Source of the DNA: Bolinopsis microptera
Taxonomy: Eukaryota; Ctenophora; Tentaculata; Lobata; Bolinopsidae
Assembly: GCF_026151205.1 (NCBI RefSeq)
Contig: NC_087075.1
Coordinates: forward strand, 13,715,628 to 13,779,627
DNA: 64,000 nt
Reading direction: 5' to 3'
Positions within the stretch are counted from its first letter, which is position 1, and every line of letters starts with the position of its first letter. The notes beneath the pieces are model-generated. The model was not told the DNA's origin and did no database searches. It saw only the letters and a list, made by a program, of their open reading frames with translations. Made by a program: the position numbers and the translations under genes. Positions 1 to 12,936 of the stretch are shown here, piece by piece.

Positions 1-1315
1 ACAGTACAGAGTTTTGTTATTAACAATAACTTAAAGTTATTTGCTGGTAGTTTTAGTTTAAAACTTTCACTATCAGCGTAGCTCACTGAATGAATTTTAT
101 TACAATTCCAATTTCTCTGCTTCTTAAGATTATCTGGCTTATCTTCGTTTTCCATGAATCAAGTAATTGCATGAATAAAGTATGACTAGATGTTAAATAT
201 TGTTGCCAATATTTTTGTGTGGGAAACAGTTGCTTCACTAGTTGTTACCAGCGTGTTCAATAGTATTACCCAGATGCCACTGTGTTACTGTGTACATAAA
301 ACTTCCTCACACATTGATTAGGTAAAAGAAAAGTAACATGTTTATAGCTTTATAGGCCACCAGCTGCATGTGAACATGATATTGTTTGAATCAAGGGGCA
401 TAACATACATAAAATCTGCATTCTGCATTTAACATTTGAAAGAAATGAAATTAGCGGGCCAGCAATCCTGCATGTTTGTCTAGCACTCTCTGGGAAGCTA
501 TCACAACTCATTAGCAGAGAATGCATATATAATATATATAATGGATCTCCAGCACAGCAAGCAAATTAATCTGTATAATAAATAATGACGTCATGGTTTT
601 CATAACCTGTGCAGCATGTTGTAACAGCTTGCTTATTTAAAACGTGTTAGAATCGCATATTGGACACCATTAAATGGGGTATCCAAAATTCTGATAGATT
701 TAGATTTTAGAGAAATGTTTTGGCACACCTCTGAATGAACCAGTTCTGTGGAAATTTAACATTATTTGTTATAATCGTTTTAATTTGACGCCAATTTAAC
801 CACAGTTCCTATAGTGTGTAAGTTACAATCAGTATGCACTTAACCTACCTAATATCATATTCTCTAGCATAAAATATGCGTTGCATGCAAGAGCTACCTA
901 TTCTATACTTGTTTAAATTCATGCACGATAGATTTGTCGAACTTCGCAAATCTGCATCCTCTGTACACTTTGCGATCGTGTGTTTTGCTTGCCTTCAGTC
1001 AGTTGCAGCTGTTCAACATAAATCTTTATCTTTCTGTTGTTCAACATCATAAAATGTTCATGGGCTGCTTTTTTGTTCACATAGGTACCCTTAAAAAGTT
1101 GATGTAGATTAATGACTTCTGTTAATCTCATACCACAACACAAGCCCTTTCTCAACGAAAACTCAACCCTTAAAAGCTCAAAGGCCTCTGAAAAAAGTTG
1201 ATTTTTTGGTTTAAAAGTTCTTGGAAAGGTACAAAAGACACACTACACAGAATCTAGTGTTTTCATCGCTAGAACAGTACATTTAGTCAATCTTATAAAT
1301 CATCATACTAGTAAA
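1..1315. other. AT-rich non-coding DNA upstream of a foldback element
   Basis: No exon-like stretch, RNA gene or clear repeat was recognised. The one short open frame here (919-1155, minus) has no recognisable motif. The missing first exon of the DNAI7 gene could lie here or outside the window. Confidence 0.5.
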
Positions 1316-2999
1316 GGATCTGACGACATTCCCGTCTATATAACTTCCGCCCCGGGGTTTGAGACTTGGAATACCTCAAGGGACCCATTAGAAACAAATT
1401 TGGCTTGGGTAGAAATTTTGGCTATGGGGCAGTTTTGCGCAATTGACCACGCCCTTTTTTGGCGCTTTTGCAACTTTAGAATCAAAATAACTCCGCTTCT
1501 AATTGGAATTAGAAGCTCAGCTTGGCTTTGAAGTTGTTCAGAATCATCACATTTAGGGGGGTAGAGCATAATTTTAAAGTCAACAGACATCGGGTTGTTG
1601 AGTTATGTGACCACACCCTTATTTACCCTCGCGAGTCGTGATTTTCACACTAAATACGAGATATCTCGGCTTCTGATTGAGCTACATGCTCATCCTGGGC
1701 ATTAAAATGCTCAGAATCATCACATTGAGTAGGGTAGACCACAATTTTAAAGTCCTCAGATGTCAGGTTGTTGAGTTATTAGGCCCCAACCTGTTTTTAC
1801 GCTCTTGCGGGTAGCGATTGCAGCGCTTAAAATCAAAATAACTCAGCCTCCAATTGAGGTTAGGAGCAAAACACGGGCAGCAAAATGTTCACAATCATCA
1901 CATTGAGTGGGGTAGAACGTAGTTTCAAAGTCCTCAGACGTCAGGTTGTTGAGTTATTAGGCGGAACCCTATTTTTACGCTCTTGCGAGTCAACACTTAA
2001 AATCAAGATAACTCGGTTCCTGATTAGAGTTAGGAACAAAACTTGGGCATTGAAATGTTCAGAATTATCACATTAAGTGGGGTAGAACTTGGTTTCAAAG
2101 TCTTCAGACGTCAGATTGTTAAGTTATTCGACGGAACCCTATTTTTACGCTCTCGCAAGTAGTGATTCTATGCTTAAAATCAAAATAACTCTGCTCCGGA
2201 TTAGAGTTAGGAATTAAACTTGGGCATGGAAATTTCCAGAATTGTGAACATTTTTATGCCCAAGTTTAGTTCCTAACTCTAATCAGAAGCCGAGATATTT
2301 TGACTTTAAGTGTCCACTCGCGACTTGCGAGAGAGTAAATATTATGGTGTGGGCCTAATAACTCAACAACCTGACGTCTGATGACTTTGAAACTACGTTC
2401 TATCCCACTCAATGTGATAATTGTGAACATTTTGCTGCCCGAGTTTTGCTCCTAACTTCAATTGGAGGCTGAGTTATTTTGATTTTAAGCGCTGCAATCG
2501 CTATCCGCGAGAGCGTAAAAACAGGTTGGGGCCTAATAACTCAACAACCTGACATCTGAGGACTTTGAAATTGTGGTCTACCCTACTCAATGTGATGATT
2601 CTGAACATTTTAATGCCCAGGATGAGCACGTAGCTCAATCAGAAGCCGAGATATTTCGTATTTAGTGTGAAAATCATGACTCGCGAGGGTAAATAAGGGT
2701 GTGGTCACATAACTCAACAACCCGATGTCTGTTGACTTTAAAATTATGCTCTACCCCCCTAAATGTGATGATTCTGAACAACTTTAAAGCCAAGCTGAGC
2801 TTCTAATTCCAATTAGAAGCGGAGTTATTTTGATTCTAAAGTTGCAAAAGCGCCAAAAAAGGGCGTGGTCAATTGCGCAAAACTGCCCCATAGCCAAAAT
2901 TTCTACCCAAGCCAAATTTGTTTCTAATGGGTCCCTTGAGGTATTCCAAGTCTCAAACCCCGGGGCGGAAGTTATATAGACGGGAATGTCGTCAGATCC
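1316..2999. mobile_element. Foldback transposon-like long inverted repeat (1.7 kb)
   Basis: The sequence starting GGATCTGACGACATTCCCGTC at 1316 returns as its reverse complement ending at 2999. The arms stay complementary almost to a centre near 2235. Each arm is built of tandem monomers of about 170-175 bp, marked by the motif GTTGTTGAGTTAT near 1593, 1766, 1942 and 2113 on the left and by its reverse complement near 2355, 2530 and 2705 on the right. The left arm is therefore about one monomer longer. Long inverted repeats made of tandem subunits are the hallmark of Foldback-type elements. No transposase is present, and no target-site duplication was recognised next to the ends (TAGTAAA left, ATGACTA right). 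The open frame at 1336-1590 is a by-product of the repeat. Confidence 0.85.
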
Positions 3000-3178
3000 A
3001 TGACTATACTGTCCTACTGCATCTATACTTATTTTACTAAGATTACGTAGCTAACCTTATCTAGTCACATACACTTAACAAGAATACAGTATCTGCAAGC
3101 GACTAGTAGAGAATATTACCATGATTTTATGGATAACCATTTTCAATCACCATTTCACTTTTCACTCATCACACTCAG

Positions 3179-5037
3179 GGGGGAGGGGGAAAGAAGAAGC
3201 AAAAGGGGCCTAAAAGTAAATTAGATCCCGAAGAGCTTGAGGCAAAACGAGGTGAAATTTATTTGATATTTACTACTTCGAAATTTTTGATCTGCCATAA
3301 TATGAAATTATGTAGTATTTCTTTTGGTCATGAAACATGATACCTACAATTTACGTGCACTCATATTTCAAATAAAAAGCCTCACTGTTGTTGTTGTGTC
3401 AGTTTATGAATAATTTTGCTGTATATTGCATTGTTCAGTTACTGAAATTTTTGATCTGCCATAATATGAAATTATGTAGTATTTTTTGTTGTGATACCTA
3501 CAATTCACATGCACTCATATTTTCGAATAAAAAGCCTCACTTTTGTTCTTGTGTGAGTTTATGAATAATTTTGCTGTATATTACATTGTTCAGTTACTAC
3601 TGAAATCGTATTGATGTGGCTTGCTCAACATACTCGATACCATTGCCAAATGTAACGTCATATCTCGCTGTTGTTAAATATTGAATCTGTAAATATTTTG
3701 AGCACATATTATATGACAATTTCATTGACAATTAAAGATTTCAAATGCTAATTTTATACCTTGATTTGATAACCAATTTATTCATCTGATTTTCAACAGT
3801 TTATGCGTTTTCATTCACCGTGTAAGTGTTTGCTCAAATTAAACACGTTGTAGTAACGTTATTGTAGGGAAAAAAAGCAGGAAAAAAAGCAGCCCCTCTC
3901 GGAGAAACTCCAGATAACATCGAAGAAGAGCAGAGATTAGGTCAGTTGAACACGTGACAATGAGATTGTGGTCATTCATTGGGATAGTGATCATTCATAA
4001 GAATGGTGCACTATGAAAATAAAGTTCACTTCAACAGAGTTCACTGCATTGCAGCAACACAAACACCATCTAATCTCATCACAAAGGAACATTATAACTC
4101 TTAAACCTCTAACTTTCTATGTCCACTTATAATTAATCATTGTGATCAACTACACTTCAGTCAAAAGATGTTATTTGAAGCACTTTACCAGAAGGGATTT
4201 ACTGTTACACAATGTGCATGTGTCATGAGTCACATTCCTTAACTTGTCTCTTCACATCTCCATTATTTGTGTTTATGTAACATCACTTTCAAATTAATTT
4301 TTATCTGGATGATCTCTGTAACATAATTCATAATATTATGTAATATAGTTCAAAGTGTTAATAATATGTTTGTTTTTTACTGGTTTATCCTAATCGGCTG
4401 AAGATTATCATATCTTTTTAATCTAGACAAAGAAGTGTTTCCCTAAATGGACATTAACTAACATTAATTTTATGGGATCCATAGTATTTTGATGGCCAGT
4501 CGTATATCAAGTTTAGTTATTTTGTTGATGATATTATTATAGGTTAGTTACTAAATAATATTTGCTTTAATAACTAAATCATTATTTCCCATCCAGCTGC
4601 TGAACGGGAAGCACAACGAATTGCACTTGAGCAGGAACAGGAGGCCAAAAGAGCAGAAAAAGAAGCCATGGAGGAAATGATGAAACAGGTATGTTATTTG
4701 AAAAAGAATTTTTTGTAAAAGTAGATTGGTTTAATGAGTTGACAACTTGACATAATATTTAGTATGTAGCGCTCAATTTTTTCATATGTGAATATTTTCA
4801 GCAGTGTAAATATTCTATTCGTCATTTTCTATGATCGCTCGATCTGAAAAGTTTCATAATATATAATTTATGTAACTTACATATTTCACATATTTCTTAT
4901 ATCAAATAGGAGGCGGAGCGGTTTGACACGGAGACACAAGTTCTACAGGAGATGTTGAATGAAAATAAGAGTTCATTGAAAGGTGAGAACCGTCGAATTT
5001 GGTACTAAAACTTTTTGTGTTTTAGTTATGGCTGTGA

Positions 5038-5098
<61 letters not shown>

Positions 5099-5099
5099 T

Positions 5100-5176
<77 letters not shown>

Positions 5177-8100
5177 TGTAATCAAGTATAAGTTTTACTT
5201 ATAATAATTTTCCTCGTCCTCTTCTGAACGATTTTCAGAAAACTTCAAAGGATATAATAAGTAAATTTGCTCATCAGATCTGAGAGAACAAGTGAGATCA
5301 CAGAAAATCTGGGACAGATTCCTGTTGTGTAACGGAACACCAGACCCTACCGTACAATCAGAACTCAACACTTTCACCTCACTTTCAATTGATGAGACCA
5401 AGAGCAGGTACTTAAACTTACAACTCACTATTGATTGAGTACATGTTTGGGCAATGTTTTATCTTAAGATGGTTTAGCATAGTTCGTCCGGTTCTCAAGG
5501 TCGAATATATAACATTTCTCGATATTATTGTGTATCATTAAACATGAATTTTGCTTGCTTGAAGATGTTAGAACCAAAAATCAATCGATCAAGAACCAAT
5601 CATGATAAGAAATGATCAATTAGTAGATAAGAAATGATTAATTAAATATCTAATTGATTAAATAATAGTACGAGTCAAGACGTGAGTGGTTGTTTGGGAG
5701 ATGTCGAGCAGGCTTTGGACCTCATCAATGAGCTGGAGGAGGTTATGACCTTGGACAAACAGCTGGAAATCAACGAGGGACACGACAAGTTTAAGGAGGT
5801 TAGCGTTTACCATAACTCCATAATAATTGTGTTGTTTGTTATTCAGCTATTTCACTATTTTAGTGCACAGGAATGTTCTTGTGGAAATCGTATCCTGCGG
5901 TTTTTCATCTAGAAATTGAACAAATTTGTAATTTCATTTCGTGCACATGGTGACAGCTATAGTGATATTACTAACAGCGCTATACTGCAACTATATTGCA
6001 ACTAAACCGCGACCGCGCTGTGTGCTGCCACTATAAAAAAATAGTTAGTTTTTGGGACATTCACAATGCAAGCGACTGTTTTAACTGATGAATTGCATGC
6101 AACAAGCAACTGCAGTTAAAACATGATAATCACATACTCCCATCAACTCATACTTCGTTTGCTACACAACACTAAAAAAGGGCAATAAAATAATAATGTT
6201 AAATTTAATTAGAATTATAATTAAAATTAAGTCAAGTTACAAATGATGTGTTTCAGGGAATAGACAGTCTTCAGGGTCTGATAGAAAATAAGGTTGATAA
6301 CGTTACCTTCAATGTCATGAGGACTGCTGAGAAGTTTGCCGATCCTGACTCGCAGAACTTACTCATCGAAAAGGAGTCACCCAGAGTCAAGTAATGTGAA
6401 AATTATTTTGTTAAGTTATCAACAAGATTATTTAGCCTGGCTTCATTATTCGTGTGAATATCTATTATTCTTATCGCGATAGGATATTAAAATGTAGATA
6501 GGATATTAAAATTCCAACCGGATATTATCCAACTATCAGTATCGACCTGGAGGGGGATATTTATTATTTAAAACATATAAGTGATACGAAAGATTTTTTT
6601 TATCAGTATCGATATTAAAATTATCTGAACAATTTAACCGATAATATTTTTTCTATTTTAATCGATATTTTAACTCTGTACTTTCCAGATTTTCCCTTTG
6701 GGGTAACCTCGCTAAGAATCCCCGTCAAAAAAGCTTCAAGCTGGACACGGACGAATTTCAGATGGAAATCCCTAAATCACTGGCAAACGCTGATGTTGCT
6801 GTGCGCCTGATTCACACTTCTTTTGACTTTTTGAGTCCAAAGGTAATTTATATCACGGGATAGTTAAAATTCGTGGTTCATCATTAATTGATTCAATGAT
6901 TGCACCATCCTTAACTTCGCTCTCCTCAAGATAGCATTTATCACAATTTTTTGTTTCAGTGCAAATCGTTCTTCTCTCAAAAGAAGAAAACACCAATGCC
7001 ATCCAGAGTACCGTCAGCTGCTCATGCTGGTGAACCAAACGAAAATGAAGGAGCAACCGCTAAACCTGCAGATCCCATTGCAGAGGAAACAGCTATTGAA
7101 AATGTAAGACAATAATTTAAGAGGAAAATTCATCTTAACCAAAATAATTGTATCAAGGAATGTACCGCCATACTTATTAGTCCAAATAGTTTCTGGAAAA
7201 TTCGCTGATATGTTACGATTTTCAGGTTCTTCAGGCAGTTGAAAATGAGAATTTGACGGAGAATCAAGATAATAGACCGGCAACTCCCTCCGATGTGGAT
7301 GAAATAGGTTTGATTATAATTAGTTCCTTAGTTGGGCTAAAGTAGATATGCTTCGAAATTTGATTGATTTTCATTACGCCGAGAATCCGTGACCTCTTTT
7401 TAAATATTCGGCAAAATTCCAAGTTCGCTTCAAATTCTATTCTATTATTTTTTATTCTATTTCATTCTATAAACAGGTAATAAGATTAGTTAGTTGGTGA
7501 ACACTTATCTCAATATAAAATTATTTCAGAGGACGAGGATGTAGTAGATCTGCGCGCAATGTCCACTGTGGGAGGAGTAATGTACCTGGACCTGCTCAAA
7601 CTGCCTCCCCAAGCTAAGAAAGTGGGCAACTGGGTCATTCAAGATAGTAAGTGTTTTCAACTCCCTTTTTGCTTTTATCAATGTTTCCTTGTGCCATTAT
7701 AATTGTTTTTGTAAATAAAAGCAGCTGAAACAACTTCCTTTCCACCTCACTAACAAACCCTTGGGCCTTGTCACAGTCACAGAAAATGCACTGGAGCGAA
7801 TACCGAACCCCACACCCGAGGACGAGAAAGAGGAGACAGCTAAGGAGGGAGAGGAGGGTGAGGAGGGCGGGGAGGCGGCTATAACCCAGCTAACTAAGGA
7901 GCTCACCTGGCCTCTTCTAAATATGAGCTTCACTGTGGCCAGCAATGTGAGTAATCTTTAACTAATTGGTTAATGGCTTAATTAATTGATCTGATCATAT
8001 TGTCATATTTTATAAATGTCAAAATATTGTCTTAAATGTAAGATTAATATTTAAAATATTCCACAATGGATATGCAGATAAAGAAAGGTTTCAACTAAGC

Positions 8101-11100
8101 CTAATGTTGCAGGCAGTGTTTACGGAGGAGCCCCAGCTAGCCAGGTGGGAGGATTCCCAGCAGTGCTGGAGGACTGATGGGTTTGAAGAGGTTAACTTTG
8201 ATGATATTAATGGGTCTATCTCCTTCAAGTCACAGTTTATTGGTCCCATCTGTACCTTCCAGGTGAGTTGGTAATTGGGAGGTAATTGGGAAGTAATTGA
8301 TATACATTCAATGATTAAAAATGATTGAGTTCCAATCATTGTCCAGTAATCAGGAAAGTTGTTTTCATAGCAATAATATTGGCAAATATTTCATGTTTCT
8401 CCTCTCTGGTGTACCACGAATATTGCTTTTAAAGCTGTCATTCTATCGAATCGCTTTCCAGTTTCATTTGGTTTGTCAACCACTTTAAATTAAAACCAAG
8501 TATATGTAACAATAGTTAATTATCTAATAATGTGGCTGGAGAGCAATTGAACAATCGTGGTTTTCGCATGTTCTTGACAAGTAACAACTGGCTTTTTTCT
8601 TTATATATCTCTGACATTATAATTTATCATGAATAGTAAGCTATGAACACGAAGTGCATCGCATCAATTTGAAGCGATTGTCGAATTTAAAGTTGCAATT
8701 ATAAAACTTCTTTTCCCTATACCAAACGCAAGGAAGTTATTCCATTAGGTCTAATTAAGCATTCATGGCATGGTCTTTAATTCATTGAAGTGTTAATATG
8801 CAAACAAGAGTCGATAAACATAGTATCTCTGTCGGAGAATGATGTTGTTTTCTTACTTTGACCACCAAAGTCACTCTTTCATAATATTTGTTCAGTAGCG
8901 CGCGAAAATACAAATTTAATAAAAGTATGTATTATTTTGCGCGTTGCTAGGGTAACCCATCTTTACATCTTGTCGATCGAAATTGTGGGATAATTTATTG
9001 CAAGGCTCAACCGATTAACAATTTTCAGAATTAATCATCACCTATAGACAGCATGAGAGTATGCCCTGCCATCTCGTCGTCTCGAAGTGATAATAACGAT
9101 TAACAAAACGTTAAGTTAAAAGTTCCCATCCCACATCGAGATTTCGGACGTTAGCCATAAGTGCAGGGTTTAGATAAGACCACCTGTGCAGTGATTATCA
9201 AAAAATGTAGTCGTACGAATCCGGTGATCTGGATTGGGGCTCCTATAAAAGTCTGGCAACTAAGCATAGTGTCAGCACTAAATTATTTGATGGTTGGCAA
9301 GCCATAGTTCTAGATAGACTAAAATCTAAGATTTTTTCTTCCAAAATATTTTGTAAACGGAATAAGACGGTTATTTCCACGGAGTCTGAGGACCTCAATG
9401 TCCTAAAAGAACATTTTATTATGACTAGCGTAGACAAAGCGAGTAATAATGTTTCCTTTGTCTGTAAGAAATATTATTTAGATAATTTACTGCATGAACT
9501 TTCTTCCACTAGTACTTATCAAGTTTCCACAGATTCTGAAGAAGATATTGTAAGAAGGCATGTGCAATTTTTCCTGAGGTTTAAGATTCCGGTAAATGAT
9601 CTTTCGGTACCATTTATGCACATGTTGCCGAAATTCCATAAACCGACCTTGGATTTCAGGTACATTGCTGCTGGGGTTAAATCTTCCACAAAAGTTCTTT
9701 CTAAGATCCTGAGTGTGGTATTTAAACTGCTTGGTACTACTTTAAAATACCAAGATAATTTTAATTTTAAGTTCTTAGACGCTTCTGGTTATTGGATTGT
9801 CAACAATAAAGACAAAGTGACATCTAACTTAAATTATCTTAATAATACCTGCTCAGCTAAGTCAGTATATTCGTTTGATTTTAAGAAACTTTACACCAAC
9901 CTTCCCCATGATAAACTTATTGAGAAGTTATCATCTTTGATTAAATTATGTTTTGAGGAAAAGAAACTTGATTTTATCAAAATCAACGACCAGTTTCGGG
10001 CAAGATGGTCGGGAGTTAATAAGACTAAGTGGTCTTTTACATGTAGTGACCTGATAGATATGTTTAAATTCTTAATGGATAATATTTATGTTAAGTTTCG
10101 AGGTGTGATCTACAGGCAGGTAATTGGTATCCCAATGGGATGTGATTGTGCCTCTCAGGTCGCTGACCTATTTCTATACTGGTACGAGCATGATTACATT
10201 ACATTGCAAGTTAAAAACAAGAACCCTGTGGTTCACACTTTGAAACATGCTAGTCGATATATTGATGATTTAACTACCCCTAATATCAGTCATAAGACTG
10301 TCGATATAATTTGCAAGGATATTTACCCAGTAGAGTTGAAGATTGTAGTCACAAACTCTAGCATTCTATCTACGACTTTTCTTGATTTAGACATTTATAT
10401 TACGAACAGTCGTTTCTACACTAAATTATATGACAAACGACGTGATTTCAGTTTTAAAGTCGTCACTTTTCCTAACCTTAAATCCAACGTACCTGTGAAA
10501 CCTTCATATGGAATATTTGTAGGTGAACTATATAGGATATGCAAATCCTCCTCTGCCCTCAGTAGTGAATGAATTTATTCATGAGGTTAAATTATTAATC
10601 GATAAACTGATCACCCAGAATTTTGAACGGAAAATCTTACATAGACATCTTAAATTATTTATTAACAGTCAACCAGCGTGCATCTTTAAACACTGGCACA
10701 ATTTCACAGTAAATGACTTCATGTAATTATATTGTGTGTGAGGCCAAACCTTGTAATTCCTTATGCATGTTACCTCGTCCGTGATCTATTCACTTCCCCC
10801 TTTGATCGTTTTGGAACAGTTTTATATCACGTTAACGATTCTTTGGCAGTTTATTATTTAGCTTTCTAGCAGTATATATTTTGTTTTCTATATTCTTTCA
10901 GACTTTTACTTAAGTCTAGTTATACATTACTTTATCATATTTTATCGAACTAAGGTGTAGTATTGCCAGATCCCAGTTCATTTTGTAACGGAGTTTTATA
11001 TTAACAGGAAACGATGTAACAGAGTCGATATATTTTAATGTTGCCATGGGGTGGCAAGTCCCCATACATCGTGGTCCGGTAGTTTCACTGCGTCTTAATA

Positions 11101-12936
11101 TATTTAGTATTCACCACATGAAAGGGGCCGCCAAAGGGCGTGCAATAAAAAGTACTTGTTTTCGGTGTGGACTGTCACATTTTTCACTCCAGCAGATAGC
11201 CATGCACTTTAACATGGCTCATGTATTGCTCCATGAGAACGTGCTTTACAAAAGTTTTTAATAAGGACTATTTTACCAACTAATCCGTCTAAATAACCTC
11301 ATATTGATACCAGAGGACATAAGGAATTAATACCCGATGTTTTTAGGACACATATAACAACATGCCCTTCCAATCCTGGGAAATCAGACCATACGGAGAG
11401 GGGTGTGTAATCTTCACTCTGATCGCTGCCAGCGTCGAACTGGAAATTTCCATCAAAGAAAACGCATGCTGTTTAAATTCTCCAGAAGATATGGAATTGG
11501 ATGGAATCAGGAATAAATGGCTTCCAGCCCACATTCTGATGCAGAAACTGGTGGCTGCAGGGATAAATGTATTCCCGAGTGAAGATGCAGATAAATATGT
11601 CAGCATCTCCGTCAAGGTTAGAAACATTTTAATTATTATTATTACGACCCTGAGTTCGATGGTTAAACTTCTAGCTGGGTCACCAAAATTTGTATCTTCA
11701 TCAATTAAGTTTAAAACAATACGTCTAATATGCATATCATGTTTACGTTAAATACCGCAAACTTCTAAGGAAAGCTTAAACAATTCAGGATGAGGAATTG
11801 GAATCCAGTGTGTATGAGCAGATGGCACTGGCTTCCTCCGCTTTTGCTTTTTCTTGGAGTCGCTGGAATGCTGACTGTGGTAAGATTTTGTTTGGATATT
11901 TTAATCTAATTTTAAGACGTTGTTTGGTGTATTATTGATGATTTAAAGGTTTTATCTGGTTTTATCTGGTTATATCTAGTTTATCAAAGAAGCCAGATAG
12001 ATAAGATGCTTTCGCACTATTTCTCTTTATTTCGATAAGAGTGCAAGTAAAAGCCGTGGAAGTTTTGATGGAAGTTTTGTAGAATGGGATTTTAACCGTC
12101 GACTGAACATTGTTTTAATATTAATTGAAGATATGATATTCAAGAGTTCGAGTAGAAGGTTGTAAAAACTGCTGATCTACCTTCAACATTATCTTCTTGC
12201 TTATAAAGTATTGTCTAATTAATCTATTAATTATTTAATTAATCTATTAATTAGGTGAGAAACGCCAGATCGTCCGAGCAGCGGAGAACTTAACCACGCA
12301 CCCTGTGGATGAAGACATGTGGAAAAATTACAGGTAATTACTTGTCAATTACATTGTCACTATGTAATTGTTTTCAATTTTGTCGGAAATGAAAAGTTAG
12401 ACCGAAATCGAGCAGATTATAATTGATATTTTAACCTATTTGTTTCAGTTGTGAACCGAGAAAAAGTTATGCTCTAAAATGCACTGATGATGACGACGAG
12501 ATGTTCGACGAGAAAGTTGAAGGAACACAGGTGAAGTAATTTATTAGTTTATTGTACACAAATACTGTAATAAAGTTGGTCAAAAAAATATGGAAAGTGG
12601 CTATAACCTGGAGATTCCAGATAAAACAAATAGTTATGATTTCATTGAAATCGAAATTAGTGCAACTAGTTCAAAGGTTGAATCCTTAAACCACATAACC
12701 CCTACAAATTATACATTATACATTATACATTATACATTATACATTATTCATTATATGTTATACATTATATGTTATATACTCACACCATTCCCCCTCAGTT
12801 CCACCCTGATATATTCCACTGTTTGAAAGAGGACGCCAGCTCAAAAGCTGTGGACATCCTATCAAATACCTCCTATACATTTGTGGATAACGTGTCAACT
12901 TGGCTTTTTGCCACCAAAGTGCTGACCTTTTCTTGA
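3179..12936 (+). CDS. DNAI7: DNAI7/CASC1 orthologue, axonemal dynein-associated protein (18 exons; start exon missing)
   Basis: DNAI7 (CASC1, axonemal 84-kDa protein) is an inner-arm-dynein-associated factor of motile cilia. Exons read here: 3179-3251, 3881-3940, 4597-4688, 4910-4982, 5278-5407, 5669-5798, 6257-6390, 6689-6842, 6960-7103, 7226-7307, 7530-7646, 7783-7946, 8113-8262, 11347-11616, 11789-11879, 12255-12333, 12449-12530, 12799-12936. They total 2163 nt, one unbroken frame of 720 codons plus TGA, close to the family length of about 700-730. Order: Lys-rich start, Glu/Arg-rich coiled coil, a CNGTPDPTVQSELNTF block, a WGNLAKNPRQKSF block, a VDLRAMSTVGGVMYLDLLKL block, an acidic linker, NMPFQSWEIRPYG, and MALASSAFAFSWSRWN near the end; each has a clear counterpart in animal CASC1. 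Exon 1 is in phase 0, so a short ATG exon lies further 5' and was not found. The 8263-11346 intron holds a Penelope-like element. Identity is firm; a few splice sites are choices. Confidence 0.93.
3275..3598. repeat. Tandem duplication of about 165 bp in a DNAI7 intron
   Basis: The segment starting GAAATTTTTGATCTGCCATA near 3280 is repeated from about 3446, with a few substitutions and small indels. Both copies run through AATAAAAAGCCTCAC and TGCTGTATATT to CATTGTTCAGTTAC. It lies wholly between exons 3179-3251 and 3881-3940. Confidence 0.85.
5036..5178. repeat. Hexanucleotide repeat (TGGTCG)n in a DNAI7 intron
   Basis: About 23 units of TGGTCG with two C-to-T variants, between exons 4910-4982 and 5278-5407. 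The long poly-Val and poly-Thr open frames across it on the two strands are artefacts of the repeat. Confidence 0.95.
9213..10572 (+). pseudogene. Penelope-like reverse transcriptase (no start codon, C-terminal frameshift)
   Basis: The frame is open from 9213, although the first ATG is only at 9421; the upstream codons (LFDGWQAIVLDRLKSK and onward) look like authentic element sequence. From 9421 it reads VDKASNNVSFVCKKYY (the DK[G/A] block near the N-terminus of these enzymes), MLPKFHKPTLDFRYIAAG, SFDFKKLYTNLP, IGIPMGCDCASQVADLF, RYIDDL (catalytic aspartates), then FLDLDIYI and YDKRRDFSFKVVTFPN. These are Penelope-like element motifs as widely seen in cnidarian and other invertebrate genomes. 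Near residue 375 the frame ends in an ectopic stop, while the +1 frame (10523-10726) continues the family's conserved FIHEVKLLIDKLITQNF tail. This indicates a small indel, so the copy is defective. The RT catalytic core itself is intact. Confidence 0.8.
10523..10726 (+). pseudogene. Frameshifted C-terminal end of the Penelope-like reverse transcriptase
   Basis: This frame overlaps the end of the upstream RT frame and carries the helical thumb/tail segment (EVKLLIDKLITQNFERKIL) expected after the PSYG-x-F motif. It ends with a natural-looking stop after NDFM. Its ATG is incidental. It is not a separate gene. Confidence 0.7.
11046..11261 (+). pseudogene. Possible C2H2 knuckle remnant at the 3' end of the Penelope-like element
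   Basis: A 71-codon frame contains CFRCGLSHFSLQQIAMHFNM followed by AH, which gives a C-x2-C-x12-H-x4-H spacing. It lies about 85 bp before the next DNAI7 exon and some 300 bp beyond the RT tail. It could be element-derived, or chance in AT-rich DNA; there is no splice evidence joining it to the host gene. Confidence 0.3.
12712..12780. repeat. Decanucleotide-like repeat (TTATACATTA)n in the last DNAI7 intron
   Basis: About six units of ATTATACATT, with degenerate copies towards the 3' side, lie directly upstream of the polypyrimidine tract of the last coding exon (acceptor CCCCTCAG, exon start 12799). Confidence 0.85.

Larger units (their letters stand above)
9213..11262 (+). mobile_element. 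Penelope-like retroelement, truncated and decaying, inside a DNAI7 intron
   Basis: A reverse-transcriptase open region begins right after a TAG near 9212 and runs to 10572. It continues in a shifted frame to 10726, with trailing sequence to about 11262. The element is in the same orientation as its host gene. No GIY-YIG endonuclease was recognised on either side, so the 5' part is probably missing. The borders are estimates: no terminal repeat or target duplication was found. Confidence 0.75.

Noticed and set aside
1336-2076. Small open frames in the first foldback element
   Set aside because: They are mirrored in the opposite arm and have no domain; they follow from the repeat structure.
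4973-5204. Long open frames on both strands with poly-Thr and poly-Val
   Set aside because: They are translations of the (TGGTCG)n hexanucleotide repeat in a DNAI7 intron.
7723-7782. Upstream acceptor candidates (GCAG near 7722) for the DNAI7 exon starting with the LKQLPFHLT reading
   Set aside because: They break the reading phase. The acceptor at 7782, preceded by a CACTAAC branch-site-like motif and a pyrimidine tract, keeps the frame and gives a better match to the family.
11343-11735. Minus-strand 130-codon frame over a DNAI7 exon
   Set aside because: Antisense shadow of the exon encoding NMPFQSWEIRP.
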